In this document: positions 50,880 to 62,313 of the stretch, piece by piece
Layout of the letters: the number at the start of each line of letters is the position of its first letter
Numbering within the stretch: the first letter of the stretch is position 1
Assembly (NCBI GenBank): GCA_947584595.1
Contig: CANPWP010000008.1
Location: 1 to 64,000, forward strand
Source of the DNA: an uncultured Clostridia bacterium
GTDB lineage: Bacteria > Bacillota > Clostridia > Oscillospirales > Acutalibacteraceae
Reading direction: 5' to 3'
Length of the DNA: 64,000 nucleotides
Program-made: the position numbers and the translations under genes
The notes under the pieces: model-generated
The model's database searches: none
Seen by the model: the letters and a program-made list of their open reading frames with translations, nothing else
What the model was told of the DNA's origin: nothing

Positions 50880-51251
50880 ATGTTTGAAAATGATTATATA
50901 ATTAAACAAATTAATATTGTTATAAAATTTTTAGCTGGAGTTTTGTTTAATAAGGATACAACGGAATGTTATAATATTAAAGATGAAAAAGGGAATATTA
51001 CAGATAAAGGTAAGCTTTGCATAAAGCTTCGCAGGCTTGTGGACGAGGGTAAAATCAATGAAGCAGAGAATTTGCTGTTTTCAGAAATTGAGAAAAATAA
51101 AGATATAGATTTGTTGGAAGCGGCACTTGATTTTTACGGTTATCTAAATGAAAAAGACGATAAGTTTTTAGAAGATAACGAATTTTCTCATCAGGAAGTG
51201 CTTGAAGGACTTCAGGATATTCAGAAAATATATAATATAGAAGATATATAA
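50880..51251 (+). CDS. DUF6483-like uncharacterised small protein
   Basis: NDYIIKQINIVIKFLAGVLFNKDT; well-formed ORF in operon gap before obgE. Confidence 0.65.
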   Translation: MFENDYIIKQINIVIKFLAGVLFNKDTTECYNIKDEKGNITDKGKLCIKLRRLVDEGKINEAENLLFSEIEKNKDIDLLEAALDFYGYLNEKDDKFLEDNEFSHQEVLEGLQDIQKIYNIEDI

Positions 51252-51274
51252 TCAAACAGGAAATTATCATATAA

Positions 51275-52555
<1,281 letters not shown>

Positions 52556-52559
52556 TGAT

Positions 52560-52961
52560 ATGGATAATATTTTTAAAAATACAAAGCCTTCTAATTATTC
52601 TCCTCTTACATTGGCATTTATAGGTGACGGAGTTTACGACCTGCTTGTTAGAAGTTATGTAGTAAATTTAGCAAACAGACCTGTAGGAGAACTTAATAAG
52701 ATTAAGGTTTCTCTTGTAAATTGTAAATCTCAGGCACAGTTTGCCAAAAAGCTTTTACCTGTGCTGACGGAAAAGGAAGAGGCTGTTTATAAACGTGGCA
52801 GAAATGCCTCAACATCAAATACTCCCAAAAATTCCACAGTTGCAGATTATCATAGTGCAACAGGATTGGAAGCATTGTTCGGATATCTTTACATAAACGC
52901 TCAAAATGATAGAATCAATGAGCTTTTTCATTTAATAATTGAGGAATTTAATCTATTGTGA
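52560..52961 (+). CDS. mrnC: Mini-ribonuclease 3
   Basis: LAFIGDGVYDLLVRSYVV, KRGRNAS, YHSATGLEALFGYLY. Confidence 0.95.
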   Translation: MDNIFKNTKPSNYSPLTLAFIGDGVYDLLVRSYVVNLANRPVGELNKIKVSLVNCKSQAQFAKKLLPVLTEKEEAVYKRGRNASTSNTPKNSTVADYHSATGLEALFGYLYINAQNDRINELFHLIIEEFNLL

Positions 52962-52981
52962 TAAAAAGGGAGTATGTAAAG

Positions 52982-53836
52982 ATGAAAAAAATTATGTCAA
53001 CTGTTACGGATTATTCAATTATAGTTTTAGGCGCTGTTGTATACGCTGTATCAGTTGTCATTTTCACTGCTCCCAATAATATAGCTCCCGGAGGACTTAC
53101 GGGTATAGGAACGGTTCTGAATTATCTTTACGGACTGCCGATTGGTGTAATAATATTTGTTTTTAATATTCCATTGTTTGTGTGGGGTGCAATAGAAAAC
53201 GGAATTAAATTTTTAACAAAAACTATTGTAGGCACAGCCATTATTTCAGTTGCAATCGACGTAATGGGTATGTTTCTGCCAATTTATACAGGAGACTTAA
53301 TTCTTGCTTCAATTTTTGGAGGGATATTTAACGGTTTAGGATTAGGACTTATTTTTTACAGTGGCGGTTCAACAGGCGGAACAGATATTGTGTCTTTGAA
53401 TATTCATAAGCATTTTCCTCATATATCGACAGGCTCAATTATTCTTGTCATAGACGCAGTCATAATTATATTTGCGGCTTTTATTTACAAAAGTGTTGAA
53501 AGTGCGCTTTATGCAGTAATTGCAATTTTTGTAAGCATTAAGGTTATTGACGCAATTACCTACGGTTTTTCACGGGATAACGGTAAAGCGATGTTTATTG
53601 TTACAAATAAATATAAAGAAATTACCGCCCAGCTTTTTATGTCTGTAAAAAGAGGGGTAACCCTTCTTGATGCACAGGGGGGATATAAATTGGACGATAA
53701 AAAGGTAATAATGTGCGCTTTAAGACCCCAACAGGTGCATAAAGTAATAAAGATAATAAAATCAGTAGATGAAAACGCATTTACAATAGTTACGACAGCA
53801 GGAACAATAAGCGGAAACGGATTTAGAAAAAAATAG
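52982..53836 (+). CDS. YitT family membrane protein
   Basis: NNIAPGGLTGIGTVLNYLYGLPIG, GGSTGGTDIVSL. Confidence 0.95.
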   Translation: MKKIMSTVTDYSIIVLGAVVYAVSVVIFTAPNNIAPGGLTGIGTVLNYLYGLPIGVIIFVFNIPLFVWGAIENGIKFLTKTIVGTAIISVAIDVMGMFLPIYTGDLILASIFGGIFNGLGLGLIFYSGGSTGGTDIVSLNIHKHFPHISTGSIILVIDAVIIIFAAFIYKSVESALYAVIAIFVSIKVIDAITYGFSRDNGKAMFIVTNKYKEITAQLFMSVKRGVTLLDAQGGYKLDDKKVIMCALRPQQVHKVIKIIKSVDENAFTIVTTAGTISGNGFRKK

Positions 53837-53866
53837 CAAAAAGGTATAGAAAAATTAGTAAATTTC

Positions 53867-53894
53867 TTGACAAATTTTTTTTATATGATATAAT
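53867..53894 (+). promoter_or_regulatory. Promoter of rpsF-ssb-rpsR
   Basis: TTGACA-16-TATAAT. Confidence 0.8.
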
Positions 53895-53900
53895 AACTCT

Positions 53901-53947
53901 GTTATAAAAGTTATAACATTCCTTGCGGCTTAGGCCGCCATAAAGTC
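53901..53947 (+). promoter_or_regulatory. Possible S6:S18 autoregulatory leader of rpsF operon
   Basis: Hairpins GTTATAA-aag-TTATAAC and CTTGCGGC-ttag-GCCGCCATAAAG directly upstream of rpsF. Confidence 0.4.
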
Positions 53948-53966
53948 CAGAAGGAGGTGCAATAAA

Positions 53967-54263
53967 ATGGCAGTAACAGCTAATTACGAAACCGTAATGA
54001 TTATTTCAATGAAGCAGGGAGAAGACGGTATTCAGTCTATAATCGAGAAGTTTAAGGCTTTAATTGAAAAGAATGCCACTTTAAAGAATGTTGACGAATG
54101 GGGCAAGAGAAAGCTTGCTTATCTTATCAACAAAGAGAGTGAAGGCTATTATGTGCTTATGAATTTTGAAAGTACGGCAGAATTCCCCGCAGAGCTTGAC
54201 CGTATTTACAAAATTACAGACGGTGTTATACGTTCACTTATAATTAAAAAAGAAAACGAATAA
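53967..54263 (+). CDS. rpsF: 30S ribosomal protein S6
   Basis: NYETVMIISMKQGEDGIQSIIEKF, VDEWGKRKLAYLI. Confidence 0.97.
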   Translation: MAVTANYETVMIISMKQGEDGIQSIIEKFKALIEKNATLKNVDEWGKRKLAYLINKESEGYYVLMNFESTAEFPAELDRIYKITDGVIRSLIIKKENE

Positions 54264-54305
54264 CTAAATTGTAGGATTTATCCGAACACGAAAGGGAAAT
54301 CAGTT

Positions 54306-54770
54306 ATGTTAAACAGAGTAATTTTAATGGGAAGACTTGTATCTGACCCTGAGCTTAAAACAACTGCAAACGGAATAAGCGTTACATCTTTAAGGCTTGC
54401 GGTAGACCGCAACTATGTTAAAGCAGGAGAAGAGCGTAAAGCTGATTTCTTTGATGTAGTATGCTGGAGAAATACAGCGGAATTTGTATGCAGATATTTT
54501 GGCAAAGGTTCATTGATTGCAGTTGAAGGTCAGCTTCAAAGCAGAACATATCAGGCAAAAGACGGTACAAACAGGTATGTGGTAGAAGTTGTAGCAGATA
54601 ATGTATCCTTTACCGGAGAGCGCAGAGATAATTCGGGTCAGTCATCATATAATCAGCCGTACAGTCAGGCTTATAACGAACCTGTACCTCAGCAGCCCGC
54701 ACCGTCATACCAGAGCGGCAGCGTTGATTCTTTCCAGGAAATGCCTGTTGATGATGATTTGCCTTTCTGA
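54306..54770 (+). CDS. ssb: Single-stranded DNA-binding protein
   Basis: MLNRVILMGRLVSDPELK, acidic tip MPVDDDLPF. Confidence 0.98.
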   Translation: MLNRVILMGRLVSDPELKTTANGISVTSLRLAVDRNYVKAGEERKADFFDVVCWRNTAEFVCRYFGKGSLIAVEGQLQSRTYQAKDGTNRYVVEVVADNVSFTGERRDNSGQSSYNQPYSQAYNEPVPQQPAPSYQSGSVDSFQEMPVDDDLPF

Positions 54771-54815
54771 TTTAATTAACTTGTAATTTGAGTTTAATTG
54801 AAAGGAGCTATAAAA

Positions 54816-55055
54816 ATGGCTGAAAAACCAATAAACAGAGGCAGAAAAACTCGTAAAAAAGTGTGCAGCTTCTGTGTTGATAAGGTAGAAAACATTGATT
54901 ATAAAGATATTGCAAGACTTCGCCGTTATATGTCAGAACGTGGTAAGATTTTACCCCGCCGTGTAACAGGCACATGTGCAGCACATCAGAGAGCATTGAC
55001 AACTGCTATCAAGAGAGCTCGTCATCTTGCTTTATTGCCTTACACAACAGACTGA
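54816..55055 (+). CDS. rpsR: 30S ribosomal protein S18
   Basis: [41 protein letters not shown]. Confidence 0.98.
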   Translation: MAEKPINRGRKTRKKVCSFCVDKVENIDYKDIARLRRYMSERGKILPRRVTGTCAAHQRALTTAIKRARHLALLPYTTD

Positions 55056-55074
55056 TTTACAATACTTATAATTT

Positions 55075-55109
55075 AAGCCGAAACTATTTATTAAAAATAA
55101 TTTCGGCTT
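55075..55109 (+). terminator. Intrinsic terminator after rpsR
   Basis: AAGCCGAAA...TTTCGGCTT-TTTTA. Confidence 0.85.
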
Positions 55110-55255
55110 TTTTATATATGTGTAATATATTTATTTTGTGAACTAATTTATTAATTGTAAAGGATTTTTACTTATCCTTTTTATTTTTGTTGATTTATGT
55201 TAATAATTAGACTATAATATATTTAAGAGATTTTTAAAAAACAGGAGGTGAGCAT

Positions 55256-56953
55256 TTGAAAAAAACAGATAAAAAAACTTTATTCTGGATTTTTAAATGT
55301 TCCAAACCTCAAATATTTAATATTATACTAATTACATTTTTTTATGCCTTTATTGCAATAATAGGAGTTTGCTTATCTCTTGTTACAAAAAATCTTATTG
55401 ACGGCGCAGTCAATAAAGAATTTAATACTATTCTTTATTTTTCTGCAATTTTGATTTCATTGGTTGTATTTCAAATTATTATCAATATTATTTGCAGAAT
55501 AATTATATTTAATATAAACGCAAAACTTGAAATTTCAATAAAAACAAATTTATTTAAAAATATTTTAAGAAAAAATTACAGCGATATAAAACAATATCAT
55601 TCAGGTGAGCTGATTAACAGATTAACAAGTGATATTTCAGTTGTTACCGGAACAATAACAATGATATTGCCGCAATTATCTTTTTTAGCCGTAAAATTAA
55701 TAGGTGTTTTTATTATATTATTTTCCATTGATTATATTTTTGCTTTAATATTTTTTATCGCAGGAATCCTATTATTTTTGGTATCACAGATTTTTAAGAA
55801 GAAAATAAAATCATTTCATAAAAAAGCGCAGGAAACAGACGGCAGGGTTCGTTCCTTTTTACAGGAAACCATTGAAAGTCTGCTCGTAGTAAAAGTATTC
55901 CGAGCCGAGAAGAAAGTAAAAGATAATGCAGTAGATTTACAAAATGAAAACTTTAAAATTAAAAGAAAGAGAAATTATTTTTCAATATTTACTACAACAG
56001 GCTTTTCCTTTATCTTTACTATCGGATATTTTTACGGAATGATTTGGGGTGCATTTAATATTTATTCTGGGTTAATTACGTACGGTACATTAACTGCCGT
56101 ATTATCCCTGATATCGCAAATTCAAGGTCCGATTTCAGGACTTACCGGAATAATACCTCAGTATTATTCTGCATTGGCATCGGCAGAGAGAATAATGGAA
56201 ATTGAAGAAATTGAAGATGAAGCGGTTATAAATGATAAAAATATTGATGTAAACAGTATATATTCCGATTTAAAATCAATTGAATTTGAAAATATTACTT
56301 TTTCGTATGATAAAGAAAAAATATTTGATAATACAAGCCTGTCAATAAATAAAGGTGATTATGTAGTAATTACGGGCATTTCAGGCATAGGAAAAAGTAC
56401 ATTAACAAGGCTTTTGTTAAGCGTTTTTCCATTAGACAACGGTGAAATATATCTTAAGCTTAATAGCGGAAAGCAAATATTCGTTGATAAAACATTAAGA
56501 AAAATGTTTGCATATGTTCCACAGGGAAATTTTGTATTATCAGGAACTATAAGAGATAATATTTCTTTTGTAAGACCTGATGCAACAGACGAAGAAATTA
56601 TGGAAGCCGCAAGAATAAGCTGTGCAGACGAATTTATAAATAATTTGCCTGATGGCCTTGATACCGTACTCGGAGAAAAGGGAAGCGGATTATCGGAAGG
56701 ACAAATACAGCGTATCGCAATTGCAAGAGCAGTAATTTGCAAAGCACCTGTTCTCCTGCTTGATGAAGCGACATCGGCTCTTGATATGGAAACGGAAAGA
56801 AGACTTTTAGAAAACTTGAGAAAAGAGCGAGGTCATATGACGTTGATTCTCGTTTCTCACAAATTGGCGGCAAATTCTGTTTGCAATAAAGAGGTAAGAA
56901 TTGAAGGCAAAAAAATTGTTGTTTCGGAGATAAATAATGGACGCACACATTAA
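55256..56953 (+). CDS. ABC exporter, fused permease/ATPase
   Basis: TM domain, GISGIGKSTLTR, LSEGQIQRIAIARA, LLLDEATSALD; TTG start after AGGAGGTGAG. Confidence 0.93.
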   Translation: MKKTDKKTLFWIFKCSKPQIFNIILITFFYAFIAIIGVCLSLVTKNLIDGAVNKEFNTILYFSAILISLVVFQIIINIICRIIIFNINAKLEISIKTNLFKNILRKNYSDIKQYHSGELINRLTSDISVVTGTITMILPQLSFLAVKLIGVFIILFSIDYIFALIFFIAGILLFLVSQIFKKKIKSFHKKAQETDGRVRSFLQETIESLLVVKVFRAEKKVKDNAVDLQNENFKIKRKRNYFSIFTTTGFSFIFTIGYFYGMIWGAFNIYSGLITYGTLTAVLSLISQIQGPISGLTGIIPQYYSALASAERIMEIEEIEDEAVINDKNIDVNSIYSDLKSIEFENITFSYDKEKIFDNTSLSINKGDYVVITGISGIGKSTLTRLLLSVFPLDNGEIYLKLNSGKQIFVDKTLRKMFAYVPQGNFVLSGTIRDNISFVRPDATDEEIMEAARISCADEFINNLPDGLDTVLGEKGSGLSEGQIQRIAIARAVICKAPVLLLDEATSALDMETERRLLENLRKERGHMTLILVSHKLAANSVCNKEVRIEGKKIVVSEINNGRTH

Positions 56954-58166
56954 TCCAAAGCGAAAAAAAGAATATGTTTATTTGCTGCGTGTTCTAATAG
57001 CTTCTTTGTACGACAGAAAAATACCGTTACCCCCGTCTGATATTGACTGGAAATTTTTATTTAACTTGGTGAATTATAATTCATGTGTAAATTTGTTTTT
57101 TAACGGAATAAGCAAATTGCCCGAAAAATACAAGCCAAATAAGCAAATTTATAATGAACTGCAAAATTTAAACAACCTTTTTTTAACACAGGATATTAAC
57201 CAAATGTATGAGCTTTCAATTCTTTTTGACGAATTTGAAAAGCACGGAGTATATTTTATTCCATTAAAGGGTTATGTTTTAAAATCTGAATATCCGCAGT
57301 CTGATTTCAGAATTATGACTGACGCTGATATTTTATTTAAAGAAGAGCAAATTGATTTAGTTAAAGAAATATATAACTCTCTCGGCTTTAAATTTGAACA
57401 TTTTGATAATGATAATCAATATCATTTTAAAAAAAAGCCTTTTATTTATATTGAAATGCACACTTCACTTGTAAATCATAGAGATGAAAAATATGATTAC
57501 TTTTTAGATATTTGGGAAAAATCTCATAAAAAAGAAAATTATAATTATTACTATGAAATGACAAAGGAAGATTATTATATTTTCTTAATTGAGCATGCTT
57601 CAAATCATTTTAAAATAGGAGGCATAGGTTTAAGACATTTAATAGATATTTATTTATTTAATAAAAAATATGAAAAAGAACTTGATTACTCATATTTAAC
57701 AACCGAATTTAAAAAAATTGATCTTTTTATTTTTGAAGAAAAAATAAAAAATATTGCTGTTAAATGGTTTGAAAAACAGGATTTTAGCTCGTTTTCTTTA
57801 TTGGAAGAATTTATTCTCCTGTCAAGTGCATTAGGAAGATTTGATGTTGCATTTGCCAATATATCAATTGAACATAAGCATACTATGGAAAAAAACAATA
57901 AAAGGCCTTCAAAGTTTAAATTTCTTTTATCACAAATTTTTCCGTCAGTGGAAATTATGAAAAACAATTATTTGTATTTAAATAAGATTCCGTTTTTGCT
58001 TCCAATTTCATGGATTCAGATGTGGGCAAACCGAATTTTTATTTCCCGCAATGTACATTTTAAGCGTGGTATAAAATCAAGATTAAATTATATTGATGAA
58101 AAAGGCGAAGAATATTTAAACAATATTTACAACGAAGTTGGATTTCAAGAAAAAACATCTGATTGA
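56937..58166 (+). CDS. Uncharacterised nucleotidyltransferase family (PF14907/NTP_transf_5-like)
   Basis: FIPLKGYVLKSEYPQSDFRIMTDADILF; HFKKKPFIYIEMHTSL; overlaps upstream ABC gene. Confidence 0.82.
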   Translation: MDAHINPKRKKEYVYLLRVLIASLYDRKIPLPPSDIDWKFLFNLVNYNSCVNLFFNGISKLPEKYKPNKQIYNELQNLNNLFLTQDINQMYELSILFDEFEKHGVYFIPLKGYVLKSEYPQSDFRIMTDADILFKEEQIDLVKEIYNSLGFKFEHFDNDNQYHFKKKPFIYIEMHTSLVNHRDEKYDYFLDIWEKSHKKENYNYYYEMTKEDYYIFLIEHASNHFKIGGIGLRHLIDIYLFNKKYEKELDYSYLTTEFKKIDLFIFEEKIKNIAVKWFEKQDFSSFSLLEEFILLSSALGRFDVAFANISIEHKHTMEKNNKRPSKFKFLLSQIFPSVEIMKNNYLYLNKIPFLLPISWIQMWANRIFISRNVHFKRGIKSRLNYIDEKGEEYLNNIYNEVGFQEKTSD

Positions 58167-58186
58167 GCAGTTTCAATCAGGTGTTT
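58152..58186. terminator. Bidirectional terminator between convergent genes
   Basis: AAAACATCTGATTGA-gcagtt-TCAATCAGgTGTTTT; overlaps stop of upstream CDS. Confidence 0.75.
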
Positions 58187-58194
58187 TACTGACA

Positions 58195-59355
58195 TTAAAT
58201 TTTTATTCTGTCTTTACTTCCGATTTTAACCTTTATTCTTTCAGGTTCATATTGATTGTAACGCACAACGCTTTGCACAATTCCAATACATAAAAGCATA
58301 CTTAGTACCGAACTTCCTCCTGCACTGAAAAAGGGTAGAGTAATTCCTACAACAGGGATAAATCCCAGTACCATACCTATGTTTATAATTGTTTGAGATG
58401 AAATAAGCGCAAATATTCCATAGCAGATATATTTGCCTTTATAATCTGATACTTTGTTGCCTCTTAAAGCAATTCTGAGAATTATAATAAAAAGAATTGC
58501 CAAAATTAAAATACAACCTATAAAGCCAAGTTCTTCACCTGCAACAGTAAAAATAAAGTCGTTTTGTTGTTCGGGAACGATTCCGTATTCGACTCTCTGA
58601 CCGTTAAACAGACCGCTTCCGTTAAGCTGACCTGAAGCAATTGAAACCTTACCCTGATACTGCTGCCAACCGTAATTTGTAAGGGCATTTCCGTCCAAAT
58701 CAAATAGTGCTAAAATTCTGTTTCGATGTTCATTGTTTAATATAAATGTCCACATTATCGGAATACTTACAATTACAATTATTCCAAGTGTTGTAAAATA
58801 TTTTACGGGAACGCCTGCTGCAAATGTCATAACTAAAAACATTATTGCAAATATTAAAACAGTTCCGTCATCACCCTGCATATGAATTATCAGTATGGGT
58901 ATTAATGCGTGAAAAAATAAAGTAAGTATAGCAAAAAAATTAGAAAGATAATTTTTTTCTTTTAAATATGACAAGTGCTTTGTAAAAGTAAAAATGAAAC
59001 AAATTTTAATAAATTCGGATGGCTGAACCGTAAAACCTCCTGGAAGTCTTATCCAAGCGGTATCGTCAGTTCCGGCTACCTGTATTCCGAAAATAAATAC
59101 AGCCGCCGCTAAAATAAATGCAATTATTGCAAAAATCCACCAGTAATTTAAAAATTTATTGTAGTCAATAAAGCTGATTATTATTGCAGCAGCAAAGCCA
59201 ATACCTATAGCTCCGATTTGTGAAATAAGGTAATTATAATCTCCGGCACGCTGGAGGCTTGCTATAAGAGTAACACTGTAAACTGTCGCAATAACGGTAA
59301 ATAACCAAAGAAGGCAATCGTTTCTCTTAAAAAAAATCTGTATTTTCTTTTTAAT
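58195..59355 (-). CDS. FtsW/RodA/SpoVE family protein, apparently initiated at ATT
   Basis: ORF-track protein (58195-58974) extends in frame upstream through ...LIASLQRAGDYNYLISQIGAIGIGF...DDTAWIRLPGGFTVQPSEFIKICF...; no ATG/GTG/TTG in frame; GGAGG at 59364-59368, 8 nt before ATT at 59355-59353. Confidence 0.85.
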   Translation of the reverse strand: MKKKIQIFFKRNDCLLWLFTVIATVYSVTLIASLQRAGDYNYLISQIGAIGIGFAAAIIISFIDYNKFLNYWWIFAIIAFILAAAVFIFGIQVAGTDDTAWIRLPGGFTVQPSEFIKICFIFTFTKHLSYLKEKNYLSNFFAILTLFFHALIPILIIHMQGDDGTVLIFAIMFLVMTFAAGVPVKYFTTLGIIVIVSIPIMWTFILNNEHRNRILALFDLDGNALTNYGWQQYQGKVSIASGQLNGSGLFNGQRVEYGIVPEQQNDFIFTVAGEELGFIGCILILAILFIIILRIALRGNKVSDYKGKYICYGIFALISSQTIINIGMVLGFIPVVGITLPFFSAGGSSVLSMLLCIGIVQSVVRYNQYEPERIKVKIGSKDRIKI

Positions 59356-59518
59356 TTCAACCGCCTCCGTATTTCTGTTATATAAATAATTCTATTATAC
59401 AATAATTATATAAAAATATATCTTCAATATCAAGTATATTTGCAAATAAGAATTTTTTATACAAGTAAATATGTTAAAATCTGTTTATAAATGATTTTGA
59501 CGGAGGTGTATTTTCAAT

Positions 59519-61186
59519 ATGTTGACTGATATTGAAATAGCACAACAGGCTGAGTTATTGCCTATTAAGAAAATAGCTGAAAATTTAGGAATTAAAGAAG
59601 ATGAGTTGGAGTATTACGGGAATTACAAAGCAAAACTTTCTGAAAAATTATTTGTAAGAGTATCAAATAATCCAGACGGCAAACTTGTATTGGTAACTGC
59701 AATTAATCCTACTCCTGCCGGAGAGGGTAAAACTACTACAACTGCCGGTTTAGGTCAGGCAATGGCAAAAATAGGAAAGAATGCAATAATCGCATTAAGA
59801 GAACCGTCGCTCGGTCCTGTATTCGGCATTAAAGGCGGAGCGGCAGGCGGCGGCTATGCTCAGGTACTTCCTATGGAGGATATTAATCTTCACTTTACGG
59901 GGGATATGCATGCCATTACTTCTGCAAATAATCTTTGCTGTGCAATGCTTGATAACCATATCCAGCAGGGAAATAAACTTGGAATCGACCCCAGAAGAAT
60001 TTTAATTAAAAGATGTCTTGATATGAACGACAGGGCACTGAGAAATATAGTAATCGGTATGGGCGGCAAAGTAAACGGTGTACCCAGAGAGGATCACTTC
60101 ATAATTACCGTTGCTTCTGAGGTTATGGCTATTTTATGTCTTGCGGCTGATGTATCCGATTTAAAAGAAAGACTGGGCAAAATTCTTGTAGCTTATGATT
60201 ATAGCGGAAAACCTGTATTTGCAAAGGATATTAAAGCAGACGGAGCTATGGCAACACTTCTTAAAGACGCAGTAAAGCCAAATCTTGTGCAAACCTTAGA
60301 GGGTACTCCTGCAATTATGCACGGCGGACCGTTTGCTAATATCGCACATGGCTGTAATTCTGTAAGAGCAACTAAACTTGCTTTAAAATTAGCAGATTAT
60401 TGTATAACGGAAGCAGGTTTCGGTTCCGATTTAGGTGCAGAAAAATTCCTTGATATAAAGTGCAGATATGCAGACTTAAAGCCAAGTGCCATTGTAGTTG
60501 TAGCTACTTGCAGAGCGTTAAAATATAATGCAAACATTTCAAAGGATAAATGCGGAGAGGTTAATTTAGAAGCTCTTAAAAAGGGCATTGTAAACTTAGG
60601 AGTTCATATTGATAATATGAGAAAATATGGTGTTCCTGTTGTAGTTGCAATTAACAGATTCAGTACTGATTCTCAGGAGGAATTAGAGTTTATCGAAAAT
60701 TACTGCACGGAAAAAGGTGCAGATTTTGCATTATCCGACGTATTTGCAAACGGAGGAGAGGGCGGAAAAGCCCTTGCTGAGAAGGTATGTCAGGCTTGCG
60801 AAAAGGAAGCAGATTTTGCACCGATTTATCCTTTAAACATTCCTCTGAAAGAAAAAGTAAAGGCTATTGCAACAAAAATTTACGGTGCAAAAGATGTTGT
60901 ATTTACAACACAGGCTGAAAAAAGTATCAAAGAATTGTCAGAGCTTAATATTGATAAATTGCCTGTTTGTGTTGCAAAAACTCAATATTCACTTTCCGAC
61001 AATCCGCAATTGCTGGGTGCTCCAAAGGATTTTACAATTACAGTCAGAAATGTAACACTTTCAAACGGTGCAGGATTTGTTGTTGTATATACAGGCGATA
61101 TTATGACAATGCCGGGATTGCCTAAAGTTCCTGCCGCTGAAAAAATAGATGTTGACAACAGCGGAAAGATAAGCGGTTTGTTCTGA
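59519..61186 (+). CDS. fhs: Formate-tetrahydrofolate ligase
   Basis: [46 protein letters not shown]. Confidence 0.98.
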   Translation: MLTDIEIAQQAELLPIKKIAENLGIKEDELEYYGNYKAKLSEKLFVRVSNNPDGKLVLVTAINPTPAGEGKTTTTAGLGQAMAKIGKNAIIALREPSLGPVFGIKGGAAGGGYAQVLPMEDINLHFTGDMHAITSANNLCCAMLDNHIQQGNKLGIDPRRILIKRCLDMNDRALRNIVIGMGGKVNGVPREDHFIITVASEVMAILCLAADVSDLKERLGKILVAYDYSGKPVFAKDIKADGAMATLLKDAVKPNLVQTLEGTPAIMHGGPFANIAHGCNSVRATKLALKLADYCITEAGFGSDLGAEKFLDIKCRYADLKPSAIVVVATCRALKYNANISKDKCGEVNLEALKKGIVNLGVHIDNMRKYGVPVVVAINRFSTDSQEELEFIENYCTEKGADFALSDVFANGGEGGKALAEKVCQACEKEADFAPIYPLNIPLKEKVKAIATKIYGAKDVVFTTQAEKSIKELSELNIDKLPVCVAKTQYSLSDNPQLLGAPKDFTITVRNVTLSNGAGFVVVYTGDIMTMPGLPKVPAAEKIDVDNSGKISGLF

Positions 61187-61611
61187 TGATTACCATTAAT
61201 TCAAACTCTGTAACAGATACGGAAGAGATTGCAAAGAGAATTGCAGATAAATTAACAGGGGTTGAAGTTATTGCATTATACGGCGGACTTGGAATGGGAA
61301 AAACTGCTTTTACAAGAGGTCTGTGTTCTGCTTTAAAATGTAATGATGATGTTTCAAGTCCCACATTTGCCCTGGTAAATGAATATAAAGGAAAATTCCC
61401 TATTTATCACTTTGATATGTACAGAGTTGAAACATGGGACGATTTATATTCAACAGGCTTTTTCGATTACATAGGAAACGGTATTTTAGTAATTGAATGG
61501 AGTGAAAATATTGACGGTGCTTTGCCTGAAGATGTTGTGAAAATAGAGATTTCTAAGGGTAATACGGATAATGAGCGAATTTTTAAAATAGATGGGATTG
61601 AAATTATTTGA
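61186..61611 (+). CDS. tsaE: tRNA threonylcarbamoyladenosine biosynthesis ATPase TsaE
   Basis: GGLGMGKTAFTRG, SSPTFALVNEY. Confidence 0.96.
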   Translation: MITINSNSVTDTEEIAKRIADKLTGVEVIALYGGLGMGKTAFTRGLCSALKCNDDVSSPTFALVNEYKGKFPIYHFDMYRVETWDDLYSTGFFDYIGNGILVIEWSENIDGALPEDVVKIEISKGNTDNERIFKIDGIEII

Positions 61612-62312
61612 AAATATTAGCTTTTGATTCAACGGCAACTGCTGCTTCAGTAGCTTTAATTGAAGATGATAAAGTTATTGGTGAATTTTTTATTAATACT
61701 AAAATTACGCACAGTCAAACATTAATGCCAATGGCTGAAAGCTTGTTAAGCTGTGTTCAAATGAATATTAGTGAAGTTGATGTTTTTGCAGTTAATGCAG
61801 GTCCCGGCTCGTTCACGGGAGTCAGAATTGGTGTTGCGGCAGTTAAGGGTATGGCTATGGCACTGAATAAGCCTTGTGTTTCTGTTTCAACACTCGATTC
61901 AATGGCCTATAACTTAAAATCTCAAAACTGTATTGCCGTTTGTGTAATGGACGCAAGATGTGACCAAGTTTATAACGCAAACTTTGACATTGAAAATAAT
62001 GTTATAAAAAGACTGTGTGATGACAGAGCGCTAAAAATTGATGAGTTGGAGCAAGAGTTAAAATCTGTTTCAAAGGAAATTGTATTTGTTGGAGACGGTG
62101 CAGATTTATGTTATAATAAATTAAAAGACAGATTACCGTCTGTGAAATTAGCAGAAGAAAGCAAGCGTTATCAAAATGCAGTTTCTACAGCTTTTGTAGC
62201 AGTGGATTTATATAAAGAGGGGAATTTTCTTTCTGCTGATGATTTAATGCCTTATTACTTAAGACTTCCTCAGGCAGAAAGAGAACTTAAAAAGAGAAAG
62301 GAAAGTAAATAG
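61608..62312 (+). CDS. tsaB: tRNA threonylcarbamoyladenosine biosynthesis protein TsaB
   Basis: LAFDSTATAASVALI, NAGPGSFTGVRIGVAAVKG. Confidence 0.96.
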   Translation: MKILAFDSTATAASVALIEDDKVIGEFFINTKITHSQTLMPMAESLLSCVQMNISEVDVFAVNAGPGSFTGVRIGVAAVKGMAMALNKPCVSVSTLDSMAYNLKSQNCIAVCVMDARCDQVYNANFDIENNVIKRLCDDRALKIDELEQELKSVSKEIVFVGDGADLCYNKLKDRLPSVKLAEESKRYQNAVSTAFVAVDLYKEGNFLSADDLMPYYLRLPQAERELKKRKESK

Positions 62313-62313
62313 T

